Positions 35,138 through 43,291 of a stretch of DNA of 64,000 bases are shown piece by piece; position 1 is the first letter of the stretch, and each line of letters opens with the position of its first letter. The translations under genes were made by a program, and so were the position numbers. The notes under the pieces were generated by a model, which had not been told where the DNA came from, did no database searches, and saw only the letters and a list, made by a program, of their open reading frames with translations. This DNA comes from Caulobacterales bacterium (GTDB taxonomy: Bacteria > Pseudomonadota > Alphaproteobacteria > Caulobacterales > Parvularculaceae). The DNA lies in NCBI GenBank assembly GCA_020638525.1, contig JACKIL010000003.1:186001-250000 (forward strand), read 5' to 3'.

Positions 35138-36557
35138 CGCCGCATATCACGCCTGCAAGCGCGCGGGGGGTGACCCCCTCAATGCGCGCGGGCGCAATCT
35201 TTCCTAGCATGGATTCTGGCGCGCTCGCGTGAACGCTTTGCAAATATGGGGATTTGCCCACGAGCTGGCCCGGATTGCGGCCCGGTTTTTCGAAGAGAAC
35301 AGGCAGGACCTTGCCGATCTGGGCCTCGTTGAAGGCGACCCGCTGGGCCTCGAGAAGGGCCTGAAGGCGGGCGAGGCGCTCCTCCTTCACCGGTTCGGCG
35401 ACCTGTTTGGCCATGGCGGCCGCGGGCGTGCCCGGCCGGCGCGAATATTTGAAGGAGAACGAGGCCGCGTAGCCGGTCCGCTCGACATGGGCCAATGTCG
35501 CTTCAAAATCCTCATCCGTTTCGCCTGGGAAACCAACGATGAAGTCCCCCGAAAGGGCGATATCGGGCCGGGCGGCGCGAAGCCGGGCGATCGTCGCGGC
35601 GTACTCAGCCTCGGTATGGCCGCGGTTCATGGCGGCGAGGATGCGGTCGGCCCCGCTCTGCACCGGGAGATGGAGATAAGGCATCAACGCCTCCTCTTCG
35701 CCGAAGGCGGCGATGAGGTCCGCGTCCATGTCGCGGGGGTGCGAGGTCGTGAAGCGGATGCGCTCGATCCCCTCGATGCGGGCGAGATGCCGGCAGAGCT
35801 GGCCAAGACCCCAGACGCCATCCTCGCGCGCAGCGATCGGAGCGCCTAGCGGATCCCTTGCGGGCGCCGCGCGCCAGGCGTTGACGTTCTGGCCGAGGAG
35901 CGTCACCTCGCGCACGCCGCGCGCCGCCAGCATCCGCGCCTCGGCGACGATCGCTTCCGTCTCACGCGAGACTTCGGCGCCGCGCGTATAAGGCACGACG
36001 CAGAATGTGCAGAACTTGTCGCACCCTTCCTGAATGGTGAGGAACGCTGTCGGCCCTTCGATATCGCGCGCTAGCGCGAGACGGTCGAACTTTTCTTCGA
36101 CGGCAAAGTCCGTATCGAGAATGTCGCCGCGCGAGCGGGCCGTGCGCGCCAGCATTTCCGGCAGGCGGTGATAGGCTTGCGGGCCGAACACCATGTCGAC
36201 AATGGGCATGCGCTCGATGATTTCGCCGCCTTCGGCCTGCGCGACGCAGCCTGCGACCGCGATCATCATGTCGGCGCCGACCGCTTCGCGCTCGGATTTC
36301 ACGGCGCGCAACCTTCCGAGGTCGGAATAGACTTTCTCGGCCGCCTTTTCGCGGATGTGGCAGGTGTTGAGGATGACGAGGTCGGCCGCCTCCGGCGCAT
36401 CCACGATCTCATAACCGAGCGGGCGCAACAGGCCCGCCATCCGCTCGGAATCATAGGCGTTCATCTGGCACCCATAGGTGCGGATAAACGCCGATTTTCC
36501 GGCGCGGGGCGCGCCCTCAACGGGCGCGGCTTCGGTTATGGTCGAATTTTCCTTCAT
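35127..36557 (-). CDS. miaB: tRNA-2-methylthio-N6-dimethylallyladenosine synthase
   Basis: 476 residues from MKENSTITEA; the upstream frame extension is unconserved. It methylthiolates i6A37 of tRNAs. N-terminal cluster cysteines are in TYGCQMN, LNTCHIREKA and VAGCVAQ. The radical SAM CxxxCxxC is CDKFCTFC. A TRAM domain closes the protein. First gene of the miaB-phoH-ybeY-corC-lnt run. Confidence 0.96.
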   Translation of the reverse strand: MKENSTITEAAPVEGAPRAGKSAFIRTYGCQMNAYDSERMAGLLRPLGYEIVDAPEAADLVILNTCHIREKAAEKVYSDLGRLRAVKSEREAVGADMMIAVAGCVAQAEGGEIIERMPIVDMVFGPQAYHRLPEMLARTARSRGDILDTDFAVEEKFDRLALARDIEGPTAFLTIQEGCDKFCTFCVVPYTRGAEVSRETEAIVAEARMLAARGVREVTLLGQNVNAWRAAPARDPLGAPIAAREDGVWGLGQLCRHLARIEGIERIRFTTSHPRDMDADLIAAFGEEEALMPYLHLPVQSGADRILAAMNRGHTEAEYAATIARLRAARPDIALSGDFIVGFPGETDEDFEATLAHVERTGYAASFSFKYSRRPGTPAAAMAKQVAEPVKEERLARLQALLEAQRVAFNEAQIGKVLPVLFEKPGRNPGQLVGKSPYLQSVHASAPESMLGKIAPARIEGVTPRALAGVICGDGR

Positions 36558-36736
36558 TGCGGCGCATCTATGCGGCAGGGCGGGCGTGCTTTCAAGAAGC
36601 GGCGAAACAGGGCGTGAACGGCGGAAATGGCCGCACCGCCTCTCGCGCGGATGTGACAAAGCGTGCATTGATTGCGCTGCCGGGATGCGGAATGTGAAAA
36701 GCGGCGAAGGGCGGACTGGAATGACGAGGCGGCGCG

Positions 36737-37489
36737 TTGCGTAAATCCATGCCTATTCTTGCGGCGGCGGCGACAGCCCTGACCGCCACTTGCGTCGCGG
36801 CGCGCGAAAGCGGCGGCGAGACGGCTGACGACCAGCAGAACACGCAGCCCGTCCTTATTGAGATGTTCGTCTCGCAGGCCTGCAAGTCCTGCCCGCCGGC
36901 TTCGGCCTATCTCACCGAACTGGCGCGCCGGCCAGGCGTCGTCGCGCTCTCCTGGCACATCGATTACTGGAACATGCTGGCGAGCCGCGCCTTCGGCCGC
37001 TGGCAGGACCCCTTCTCGCGGCCAGCCTTCGCTGAACGCCAGCGCCGCTACAACAAGAACATCCGCAATCGGAGTTCCGTCTTCACGCCGCAGGCGATCA
37101 TCAACGGCGCTGAAAGCGTCGTCGGTTCGAAGCGCGAGGAAGTCGAGTCCATCATTCATGCGGAAATGAGCGCGCCTGACGACGCGTCGATCAGGATGAC
37201 GCCTGACGACAGCGGATACGCCATTCGCGTCACCTCGAAGCTCGATGGCGCGCAGGAAGTCTATCTCGTCAAATTCCTTCAGGCGACCGAGACCGATGTC
37301 AGGGGCGGCGACAACGCCGGCATGCACATCATGGACGCGCATGTCGTCTCCGAAGTCACGCATCTCGGCGCGGCGCCGACCGGCGAGGCGGATTTCCGCG
37401 CACCCAAGCCTGACCGGGCGATGGGCTGCGCCGTTATCGTGCAGGCGCCCGACCAGGGCCGCGTCTTCGCCGCGCAATATTGCCCTTAG
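36737..37489 (+). CDS. DUF1223 thioredoxin-like exported protein
   Basis: 250 residues from TTG 36737 (MRKSMPILAA), or 246 from ATG 36749; the basic residues before the signal peptide favour TTG. After cleavage the core reads VLIEMFVSQACKSCPPASAYL with a CxxC-type pair (CKSC), then FTPQAIINGAESVVGS, the hallmark of DUF1223. The fold is thioredoxin-like and the protein probably handles thiol redox chemistry in the periplasm. It interrupts the fur-miaB synteny and is convergent with the diiron gene. Confidence 0.85.
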   Translation: MRKSMPILAAAATALTATCVAARESGGETADDQQNTQPVLIEMFVSQACKSCPPASAYLTELARRPGVVALSWHIDYWNMLASRAFGRWQDPFSRPAFAERQRRYNKNIRNRSSVFTPQAIINGAESVVGSKREEVESIIHAEMSAPDDASIRMTPDDSGYAIRVTSKLDGAQEVYLVKFLQATETDVRGGDNAGMHIMDAHVVSEVTHLGAAPTGEADFRAPKPDRAMGCAVIVQAPDQGRVFAAQYCP

Positions 37490-37536
37490 CGGCCGCCGCC
37501 AAGCTGCGCTTATCCCAACGGATAAATTTTGTTGTC

Positions 37537-37644
37537 ATTCCGGGGCCGCCTCGAAGAGGTGGAGCCCGGAATCCATTTTCAGCGTGGAGCTGGATTCCGG
37601 GTTCGCGATTCAGTCTGAAATTTATTTGGAATCAGCGATTCCAA
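37537..37644. repeat. palindromic intergenic element with GGATTCCGGG arms
   Basis: CCCGGAATCC (37565-37574) pairs perfectly with GGATTCCGGG (37592-37601) and alternatively, over 8 bases, with ATTCCGGG (37537-37544). A second hairpin TTGGAATC/GATTCCAA (37626-37633 with 37637-37644) sits before the diiron stop codon. Such CCGGAAT palindromes are frequent dispersed elements in proteobacterial genomes. The second hairpin may also act as terminator between the two convergent genes. Confidence 0.65.
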
Positions 37645-37660
37645 GCGCAGCAGAAAAATC

Positions 37661-38761
37661 CTATTCCGCCGCGTTCGCGCCGACGGCCGCCACTTCCTCG
37701 ACATAGGCCTGACGGCGCTGCTTGTTGAGTTCGTCGAACTCTTCGGCGCGATCATTGTCGTGGCGCATCAGCGACTCGTAATCGGTGTCTGCAAAGCCCA
37801 GAACGCCCATTTTGTCATAGGCGGCCTGAATTTTGTTCGACCACAGACCAATATCGCGGACGATCGGCACGATGCGCTGGAAGAGCGCATTGCGGAACAT
37901 CGTCATATAGCCTGAATCGAACTGCGCCTTGACGCACTCTTCGACCGGAAGTCCGAGCGTTTCATAAGTCTCGCGCGCCTCGAAGCGGTCGCGCATGAGA
38001 TAGCACGCCTCGACGAGGAACTCTTCGCGCTCATTGCGCTCGGCTTCCGTCAGGTGCGGATAGAAATCGCGAAGCGCAAGACGCCCGAAGGCGACATGGC
38101 GCGATTCATCCTGCATGACATAGGCGTTGACCATCTGCGCGAGCGGGTTCTTGGCCGTTTCGCGGATGTTGTTGAAGGCGGCGAGCGCAAGGCCCTCAAT
38201 GACGACCTGCATGGCGAGATAGGTCATGTCCCAGCGCGAGTCGCGCAGCGCCTGATCGACGAGCGTCTGCAGCGGCGGCGTCATCGGATAGGCGACGCGG
38301 AAACCTTCAAGGAGCTTCTTGAACGCCTCGACATGGCGCGCTTCGTCCATCACCTGCGTCGCGGCGTAGAACTTCGCGTCCATATCCGGCGCCTGCTGCA
38401 CGATCTTGGCGGCGCAGATGAGCGCGGCCTGTTCGCCCTGCAGGAATTGCGAGATCGTCCACGCCTGGAAATGACGGCGCGCATGCGCCTTTTCCTTGTT
38501 GGACATCTTCTGCCAGATGGGCGTGTAGTAAATGCCCGAGAGCTCGTCGACGATGCCCATCGGGTTTTCTTCATCAAGGCCGATGCTCCAGTCGATGCGG
38601 GAGACCGCATCCCACTGCATGTCCTTGCCCTTCTGGTAGAGGTGCATCATCTGCTTGCGGCCGTCGTCATACCGCCAGTCGAATGACGTCTCGAAATCCT
38701 GCGGAACCGTCCAGCAGTCATCGATGTCCGGGATCGGATAGAGTTCTTTCAGTGACGCCAT
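37661..38761 (-). CDS. ferritin-like diiron oxidoreductase (R2-like)
   Basis: 366 residues, all helical. A complete carboxylate-bridged diiron set is visible: Glu110, Glu140-x-x-His143 (DEARH), Glu189 and Glu219-x-x-His222 (DESRH). This matches ribonucleotide reductase R2/monooxygenase-type ferritin-like proteins, but the protein lacks a recognisable ribonucleotide reductase partner here. The next gene upstream on the strand is fur, so iron-linked expression is plausible. The reaction is unknown. Confidence 0.8.
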   Translation of the reverse strand: MASLKELYPIPDIDDCWTVPQDFETSFDWRYDDGRKQMMHLYQKGKDMQWDAVSRIDWSIGLDEENPMGIVDELSGIYYTPIWQKMSNKEKAHARRHFQAWTISQFLQGEQAALICAAKIVQQAPDMDAKFYAATQVMDEARHVEAFKKLLEGFRVAYPMTPPLQTLVDQALRDSRWDMTYLAMQVVIEGLALAAFNNIRETAKNPLAQMVNAYVMQDESRHVAFGRLALRDFYPHLTEAERNEREEFLVEACYLMRDRFEARETYETLGLPVEECVKAQFDSGYMTMFRNALFQRIVPIVRDIGLWSNKIQAAYDKMGVLGFADTDYESLMRHDNDRAEEFDELNKQRRQAYVEEVAAVGANAAE

Positions 38762-39064
38762 TGCGAGGGCTCCTCCCGATTTTTGTTTGACGCCCAGAAG
38801 CGCGGACCTTGCCGCGCCGCTGAGGGGCTTTTTCGCCTTGCCAGTCGGTCTAACGCCGAATTCTTAACGCGAAATTACACTACCCAGTTTACCTTGGGCG
38901 GTCAAGAAACCGTTCAGTGTACTCTTGTTCACTTTTGCGATTATTTCAGGCGGACGATCACTGCGGACGCAGAGCCTCGGCGGGCGCCGCCGGCTTCGGC
39001 TTTCCGTCCTTTTGTTTTTTTCGCCGGCCGCGCGGTGGAACCGGTCTTTCTTTGTTTGGCCGCG
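38762..39064. other. intergenic stretch between fur and the diiron gene
   Basis: About 300 bases. The 3' half (39000-39060) is Lys/Ala-rich in one minus-strand frame but has no start codon with a ribosome-binding site and no homology I recognise. The diiron promoter should be in the more AT-rich 38870-38945. No convincing Fur box was seen. Confidence 0.3.
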
Positions 39065-39481
39065 CTATTGGGCCTTCTTTTGGTCCGGCACTCCGTAGAG
39101 TTCGAGGCGATGCGCGACGAGCTTGTAACCGAGCTTCTCAGCGATCTTGGCCTGCAGCTTCTCGATTTCCTCGTTCACGAACTCGATCACCTCCCCGCTC
39201 TTGAGGTCGATGAGGTGGTCGTGATGGCTCTCGGTCGCTTCTTCATAGCGCGAGCGGCCGTCCTGGAAGTCGTGACGCTCGACGACGCCGGCGTCTTCGA
39301 AGAGGCGCATCGTGCGGTAAACAGTGGCGATGGAGATCTTCGGGTCAATCTCGACCGCGCGGCGATGAATCTCTTCAACGTCTGGATGGTCTTGCGCGAC
39401 TGACAGGACGCGCGCGATCACGCGTCGCTGTTCTGTCATGCGCATGCCCTTGTCTACACAAAGCTTTTCGAGTCGATCCAT
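39065..39481 (-). CDS. fur: Fur-family transcriptional regulator
   Basis: 138 residues with GGAG upstream. Winged helix: MTEQRRVIARVL, ISIATVYRTMRLFEDAGVVERH. The regulatory metal site is visible in ESHHDHLIDLKSGEVIEF. The CxxC structural zinc site of enteric Fur is absent, as in many alphaproteobacterial Fur/Mur proteins, some of which sense manganese. It follows tsaB-rimI, as is usual in the class. Confidence 0.92.
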   Translation of the reverse strand: MDRLEKLCVDKGMRMTEQRRVIARVLSVAQDHPDVEEIHRRAVEIDPKISIATVYRTMRLFEDAGVVERHDFQDGRSRYEEATESHHDHLIDLKSGEVIEFVNEEIEKLQAKIAEKLGYKLVAHRLELYGVPDQKKAQ

Positions 39482-39580
39482 GCGCCTTTCTCCAATCAGT
39501 CTCCCCAGAATGGGGTGTTAACGGACGATCCGTGTCGCCGCAACTGAAACCGAATCGCAATTAGCTCATCTTCCGCAAAA

Positions 39581-40030
39581 CTAGAGATAGCGCCGCAGCA
39601 CAAGCGCATCGGCGCCGTTGCGATAATAGGCGCGCCGCTCGCCGACCGTCTCGAAACCGAACTTTTCATACAGCGCGCGCGCGGCGGCGTTTCCGGAATC
39701 GACTTCAAGGAACATCGCTGCGCAGCCTTGCGCGGCGGCGTCCTCAAGCAGAGCGGCGAGAAGCGCGGCGGCGACGCCGCGCTTGCGATAGGATGGCGAA
39801 GCGCCGATCGTCAGAATTTCAGCTTCGCGCCCGAGCGTGCGCCAGAGCGCGAAACCTGCGGCCTTGTCGCTTTCGTCAAATGCAAGAAGGCCCGAAACAT
39901 AAGGCGCGGTGAGCCCGTCCTTCACATTCTCTGCGCCCCAGCTTGCCGCGCCGAACGCCGCCTTTTCGAGCGATGCGAGAACATCGGCGTCAGCGCGCGT
40001 CGCCGGCCTCACGCGCCAGTCGGCGTTCAT
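39581..40030 (-). CDS. rimI: ribosomal protein N-acetyltransferase RimI-like (GNAT)
   Basis: 149 residues, one GNAT domain. Acetyl-CoA-binding motif RKRGVAAALLAAL and C-terminal NAAARALYEKFGFETVGERRAYY are standard. RimI acetylates S18 in E. coli; homologues often have wider substrates. The ATG overlaps the tsaB stop (ATGA). Confidence 0.92.
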   Translation of the reverse strand: MNADWRVRPATRADADVLASLEKAAFGAASWGAENVKDGLTAPYVSGLLAFDESDKAAGFALWRTLGREAEILTIGASPSYRKRGVAAALLAALLEDAAAQGCAAMFLEVDSGNAAARALYEKFGFETVGERRAYYRNGADALVLRRYL

Positions 40031-40734
40031 TCAAGCGTCTCCGAAAAGAGCCCTGCGAAGGGCGAGGGCGCGCCGGGTTTGGCGTCGGGCGGACGCAAGT
40101 ATAGCGGCGAGGCCAGCGCGCTTTCAGGCGAAGCATTGAACGCGAGACGCGCGACGACTTTCGGATCGATGTCGCTCGCTGCTTCATCGAGCGAAAAACG
40201 TTCATTGGACGGAAGAAGCGCGGCCCCATCGCCAGTAAGACGCAGTCGCAGTTCATGTTCAGCTTCGAGGAGTCGCTTCGCCGCTTCTTCGGGCGAGGCG
40301 ACGAATGGCGGAATCACAATCGACGCATCATCGCGATAGAGAGCAGCGTAAACCTGCCCGCGGCGCGCATCGATGACGGGCGCGATCAACGTTCCCCCTT
40401 TCTTCGGAAGCGCGCCTGCAAGCGCCGCCAGCGACGTGACGCCGACAACGTCGAGTTTCGTTCCAAGCGCAAGACCGCGTGCAAAGGCGACGCCGACGCG
40501 AACGCCCGCAAAGGCGCCCGGCCCGATGACGACGCCGACACGGTCGATATCCTTCACGCCGAGACCTGCCTTCGCGAGCGCATCCATCGCTATGGGCGCG
40601 ATACGCTCCGCATGACCTTTTTCGAGGCGCTCGTGAATGTCGGCGAGCACGCGCGCGCCTTCCGGCCCGCGATCAAGGATCGCGAGCGAGCAGGATTTAA
40701 GGGCAGTATCGAGCGCCAGGACGAGCAAGGTCAT
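40027..40734 (-). CDS. tsaB: tRNA threonylcarbamoyladenosine biosynthesis protein TsaB
   Basis: 235 residues. ASKHA fold: LALDTALKSCSLAIL at the start and GPGAFAGVRVGVAFARGLA as the family signature. It works with TsaD (51655-52746) and TsaE to make t6A37. The genes tsaB, rimI and fur follow each other closely. Confidence 0.95.
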   Translation of the reverse strand: MTLLVLALDTALKSCSLAILDRGPEGARVLADIHERLEKGHAERIAPIAMDALAKAGLGVKDIDRVGVVIGPGAFAGVRVGVAFARGLALGTKLDVVGVTSLAALAGALPKKGGTLIAPVIDARRGQVYAALYRDDASIVIPPFVASPEEAAKRLLEAEHELRLRLTGDGAALLPSNERFSLDEAASDIDPKVVARLAFNASPESALASPLYLRPPDAKPGAPSPFAGLFSETLE

Positions 40735-40761
40735 ATCCTCCGCACAAGGAGGAAGACGGGG

Positions 40762-41355
40762 TTAGACAATCTGAGCCGCCTCATCGAAATCGAGACGCGG
40801 CGAACGCGGGAAGAGATTTTCATCCGTGCCGTAGCCGATATTGCAGATGAAGTTCGACTTGATGTCCGTGCCCTTGAAGAACTCTTCGTCGACGCCGTCA
40901 TTGTTGAAGCCGGACATCGGGCCGCAATCTAGGCCGAGCGCGCGGGCGGCGATCATGAAATAGGCGCCCTGAAGCGTGCCGTTGCGGAAGGCGGTTTTCG
41001 CGGCGAGTTCTTCATTGCCGGAAAACCAGCTCCGCGCATCCGTATGCGGAAAGAGTTTGGGCAGCTTTTCGTAGAACTTCATGTCGTGGCCGATGATGAC
41101 GCAGCACGGCGCCTTTTCGATCTTCGGCCGGTTGCCCTCGCTCGCATGCGGCAGGAGGCGCGCCTTGCCTTCCTTCGACGCGACGAAGACGAAGCGAGCC
41201 GGCGAGGAGTTCGCCGAAGTCGGGCCCCATTTCATGAGGTCGTAGACGGCCTGCATGAGGGTCCGCGAGACGGGGCGCTCCTCCCAGCCATTGCGGGTTC
41301 TCGCCTCGCGGAAGATGAGGTCGAGCGCTTCGTCATTGATCATCTTGTCGGACAT
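40762..41355 (-). CDS. nitroreductase-family oxidoreductase, RutE/HadB-like
   Basis: 197 residues from MSDKMINDEA with AGGAG upstream; the frame extension above it lies in repeat DNA. It resembles malonic semialdehyde reductase RutE: LIFREARTRNGW, KWGPTSANSSPARFVF, RNGTLQGAYFMIAARALGLDCGPMSGF. An FMN-dependent NAD(P)H reductase role is likely. There are no other rut genes here, so pyrimidine degradation cannot be inferred. Confidence 0.88.
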   Translation of the reverse strand: MSDKMINDEALDLIFREARTRNGWEERPVSRTLMQAVYDLMKWGPTSANSSPARFVFVASKEGKARLLPHASEGNRPKIEKAPCCVIIGHDMKFYEKLPKLFPHTDARSWFSGNEELAAKTAFRNGTLQGAYFMIAARALGLDCGPMSGFNNDGVDEEFFKGTDIKSNFICNIGYGTDENLFPRSPRLDFDEAAQIV

Positions 41356-41392
41356 GCAAACTCCTGCTCGCTCCTTGCGAAATCCGCCTATT

Positions 41393-41533
41393 TCCCTCCC
41401 TTGAAAAGGGAGGGCTTGAGACCCCGAATTCGCGCAAGCGAAATCGGCTGGTCGAAAGGGAGGGTTCAAAACCGCCAGCGACAGCGCGTGTGGCTTTGAA
41501 CCCTCCCTAACCCTCCCTTTTCAAGGGAGGGGA
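41393..41533. repeat. REPIN-like palindromic intergenic repeat, copy B
   Basis: 141 bases, opposite orientation to copy A (14043-14181). Both end hairpins and the segments TTAGGGAGGGTTC and CTCAAGCCCTCCC are conserved between the copies after reversal; the centre differs but keeps CTCCCTTTCG-type sequence. It lies between the nitroreductase start and the dodecin stop. Confidence 0.85.
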
Positions 41534-41559
41534 TTCGCGCCGAGTATATCTCAGCGCCA

Positions 41560-41772
41560 TCAATTCTTTTCGTAGCGGAAACCGAGTTCCAGCGCGACCT
41601 GATACCAGCCGACCTTGCCGTTCTCGATGAAGCCTCGCGTTTCGACCACTTCGAACCAGTCGAGATTCTTCACTGATTTCGACGCCGTGGCGATGGCGTT
41701 TTCAATCGCGTCTTCAATCGATTTCTTCGACGTGCCGACGACCTTGGTGACGGCGTAGACTTTATCGGACAT
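41560..41772 (-). CDS. dodecin-family flavin-binding protein
   Basis: 70 residues, the family length. VYAVTKVVGTSKKSIEDA and KVGWYQVALELGFRYE match dodecin; Trp39 in NLDWFEVV is placed where the flavin-stacking tryptophan lies in characterised dodecins. Dodecamers store or buffer riboflavin/FMN. Confidence 0.92.
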   Translation of the reverse strand: MSDKVYAVTKVVGTSKKSIEDAIENAIATASKSVKNLDWFEVVETRGFIENGKVGWYQVALELGFRYEKN

Positions 41773-41829
41773 GGAGGGGCTCCCCGTTGAATGACGGATG
41801 AATTGACCTTCGCGTTCGGAGCGCGAAGC

Positions 41830-42414
41830 TTACGCGACCGCTTCGACCTTCACGACTTCCGGCACGTAGTGCTTCAGAAGATTCTCGACGCCGGATTTCA
41901 GCGTCATCGTCGATGACGGGCAACCCGAGCACGAGCCGTGGAGCGAAAGGAAGACGACGCCGGTGCGCGGCTCGTAATGCTTGAAGACGATGTCGCCGCC
42001 ATCCTGCGCGACCGCAGGCCTCACGCGCGTGTCGATCAGCTCGATGATCTGCTCGACGACTTCACGGTCCTCGCCTTCATAGTCGTCGAGGCTCGTCGCC
42101 GGCGCGGACGAAGGCGCCGCGCCCTCCTCCTGCCCGCCGAGCCCGGCGAGAAGGCCGTCCGCGATCGCGCCGAGGATCGCCGGCTTCACATGCATCCACT
42201 CTACGCCTTCGGATTTCGTGACGGTAATGAAGTCGGCCCCGAGGAAGACGCCCTCGACGCCGTCGATCTCGAAGAGCGAGCGGGCGAGCGGCGCGCGGGC
42301 CGCGGCTTCCGCCGACGGATAATCCTGCCCGAGCGCGCCCTCGCCGAGCACGGGCTGGCCGGGGCGGAATTTCATCGATTGCGGGTTCGGGGTGTCTTCG
42401 GTCTGAATGAACAT
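41830..42414 (-). CDS. NfuA/HIRIP5-like Fe-S cluster scaffold or carrier
   Basis: 194 residues. N-terminal Nfu domain (MFIQTEDTPNPQSMKF) and C-terminal NifU-like domain with the cluster-binding pair CSGC in LHGSCSGCPSST. It transfers [4Fe-4S] clusters to apoproteins such as MiaB. Upstream of tsaB in the conserved order, here with dodecin, a repeat and a nitroreductase in between. Confidence 0.94.
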   Translation of the reverse strand: MFIQTEDTPNPQSMKFRPGQPVLGEGALGQDYPSAEAAARAPLARSLFEIDGVEGVFLGADFITVTKSEGVEWMHVKPAILGAIADGLLAGLGGQEEGAAPSSAPATSLDDYEGEDREVVEQIIELIDTRVRPAVAQDGGDIVFKHYEPRTGVVFLSLHGSCSGCPSSTMTLKSGVENLLKHYVPEVVKVEAVA

Positions 42415-42510
42415 CGGCGCATCTCCTCACCCCCCGGCGGCTTTCGCGGAAGGCGCACAGCCTAGGTATGGCGCGCTTTCCGACTTAGCAACCGCCGAAA
42501 GGGCCCCGGC

Positions 42511-43131
42511 TCAGGCGGCGACCGCCGCGCCCCAATAATTGTAGCCCGCGATCTTCGGCGTTCCGGGCAGATACATCGTCTCCAGACCCGAGATCACAAA
42601 ACCGCTATTCCTGACGATCGCCGGAATATCGCGGTTGAGATGGCATCCGCCCGCAAGCGCGCCCCAGACGCCGTCGAGCCGGTTCTGCCAGGCCGCGACG
42701 CCCTCGTCCGGCGCGATCCCGTGCTCGCAGAAGAACATCTCGCCGCCGGGCTTGAGGACGCGGCGGATCTCCTTCAGCGCCGAGGCGACATCCGGAATGG
42801 TGCACATGGTGTAGGTTATGAGGACGCTGTCGACGCTTGCATCGCCGAGGGGCACCTTCTCGCCCGGCAGGTCGAGGAGTTCGACGTCGAGCGGGGTTTC
42901 GGCGAGGCGGGCGGCGGCGCGCTTGCGCATCCCCTCGGCGGGCTCGAGCGCGAAGAGCTTCTCCACCTTGTCCGCGGCGTAATAGGGCAGGTTATGGCCC
43001 GCGCCGAACCCGACCTCGAGAACGACGCCATGCGCGCGGGGCACGATCTTCTCGCGCTGCTTTCGCATCGGCTTCAGGCCGCAAGCAAAGCTGACGAGAG
43101 CCGGTTCGAGCGTGCGCTGGTAAAGGTTCAT
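42511..43131 (-). CDS. class I SAM-dependent methyltransferase
   Basis: 206 residues. SAM-binding LEVGFGAGHNLPYY, FALEPAEGMRKRA, ITYTMCTIPDVASALKEI and GGEMFFCEHG resemble methyltransferase-11/METTL7-type enzymes. The substrate is unknown. Confidence 0.85.
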   Translation of the reverse strand: MNLYQRTLEPALVSFACGLKPMRKQREKIVPRAHGVVLEVGFGAGHNLPYYAADKVEKLFALEPAEGMRKRAAARLAETPLDVELLDLPGEKVPLGDASVDSVLITYTMCTIPDVASALKEIRRVLKPGGEMFFCEHGIAPDEGVAAWQNRLDGVWGALAGGCHLNRDIPAIVRNSGFVISGLETMYLPGTPKIAGYNYWGAAVAA

Positions 43132-43291
43132 TAGCCGCCTCCCGCCAGATTTGACGCTTCAACGACGCTAGGAGCGACAAACCGCGCGCGCAATGGGCCT
43201 GCGCATCCATTGCAGCAGCCCTTTCAGCGGAGTAAGGCTCGACGCCTACCCTTCACGCACGCCAGCCCTTCTCACACGCCAGAAATTTCCC

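Noticed and set aside
38950..39064. Lys/Ala-rich open frame just after fur, resembling a histone H1-like tail
   Set aside because: No start codon with a ribosome-binding site and no continuity with the fur frame; composition alone is not enough.
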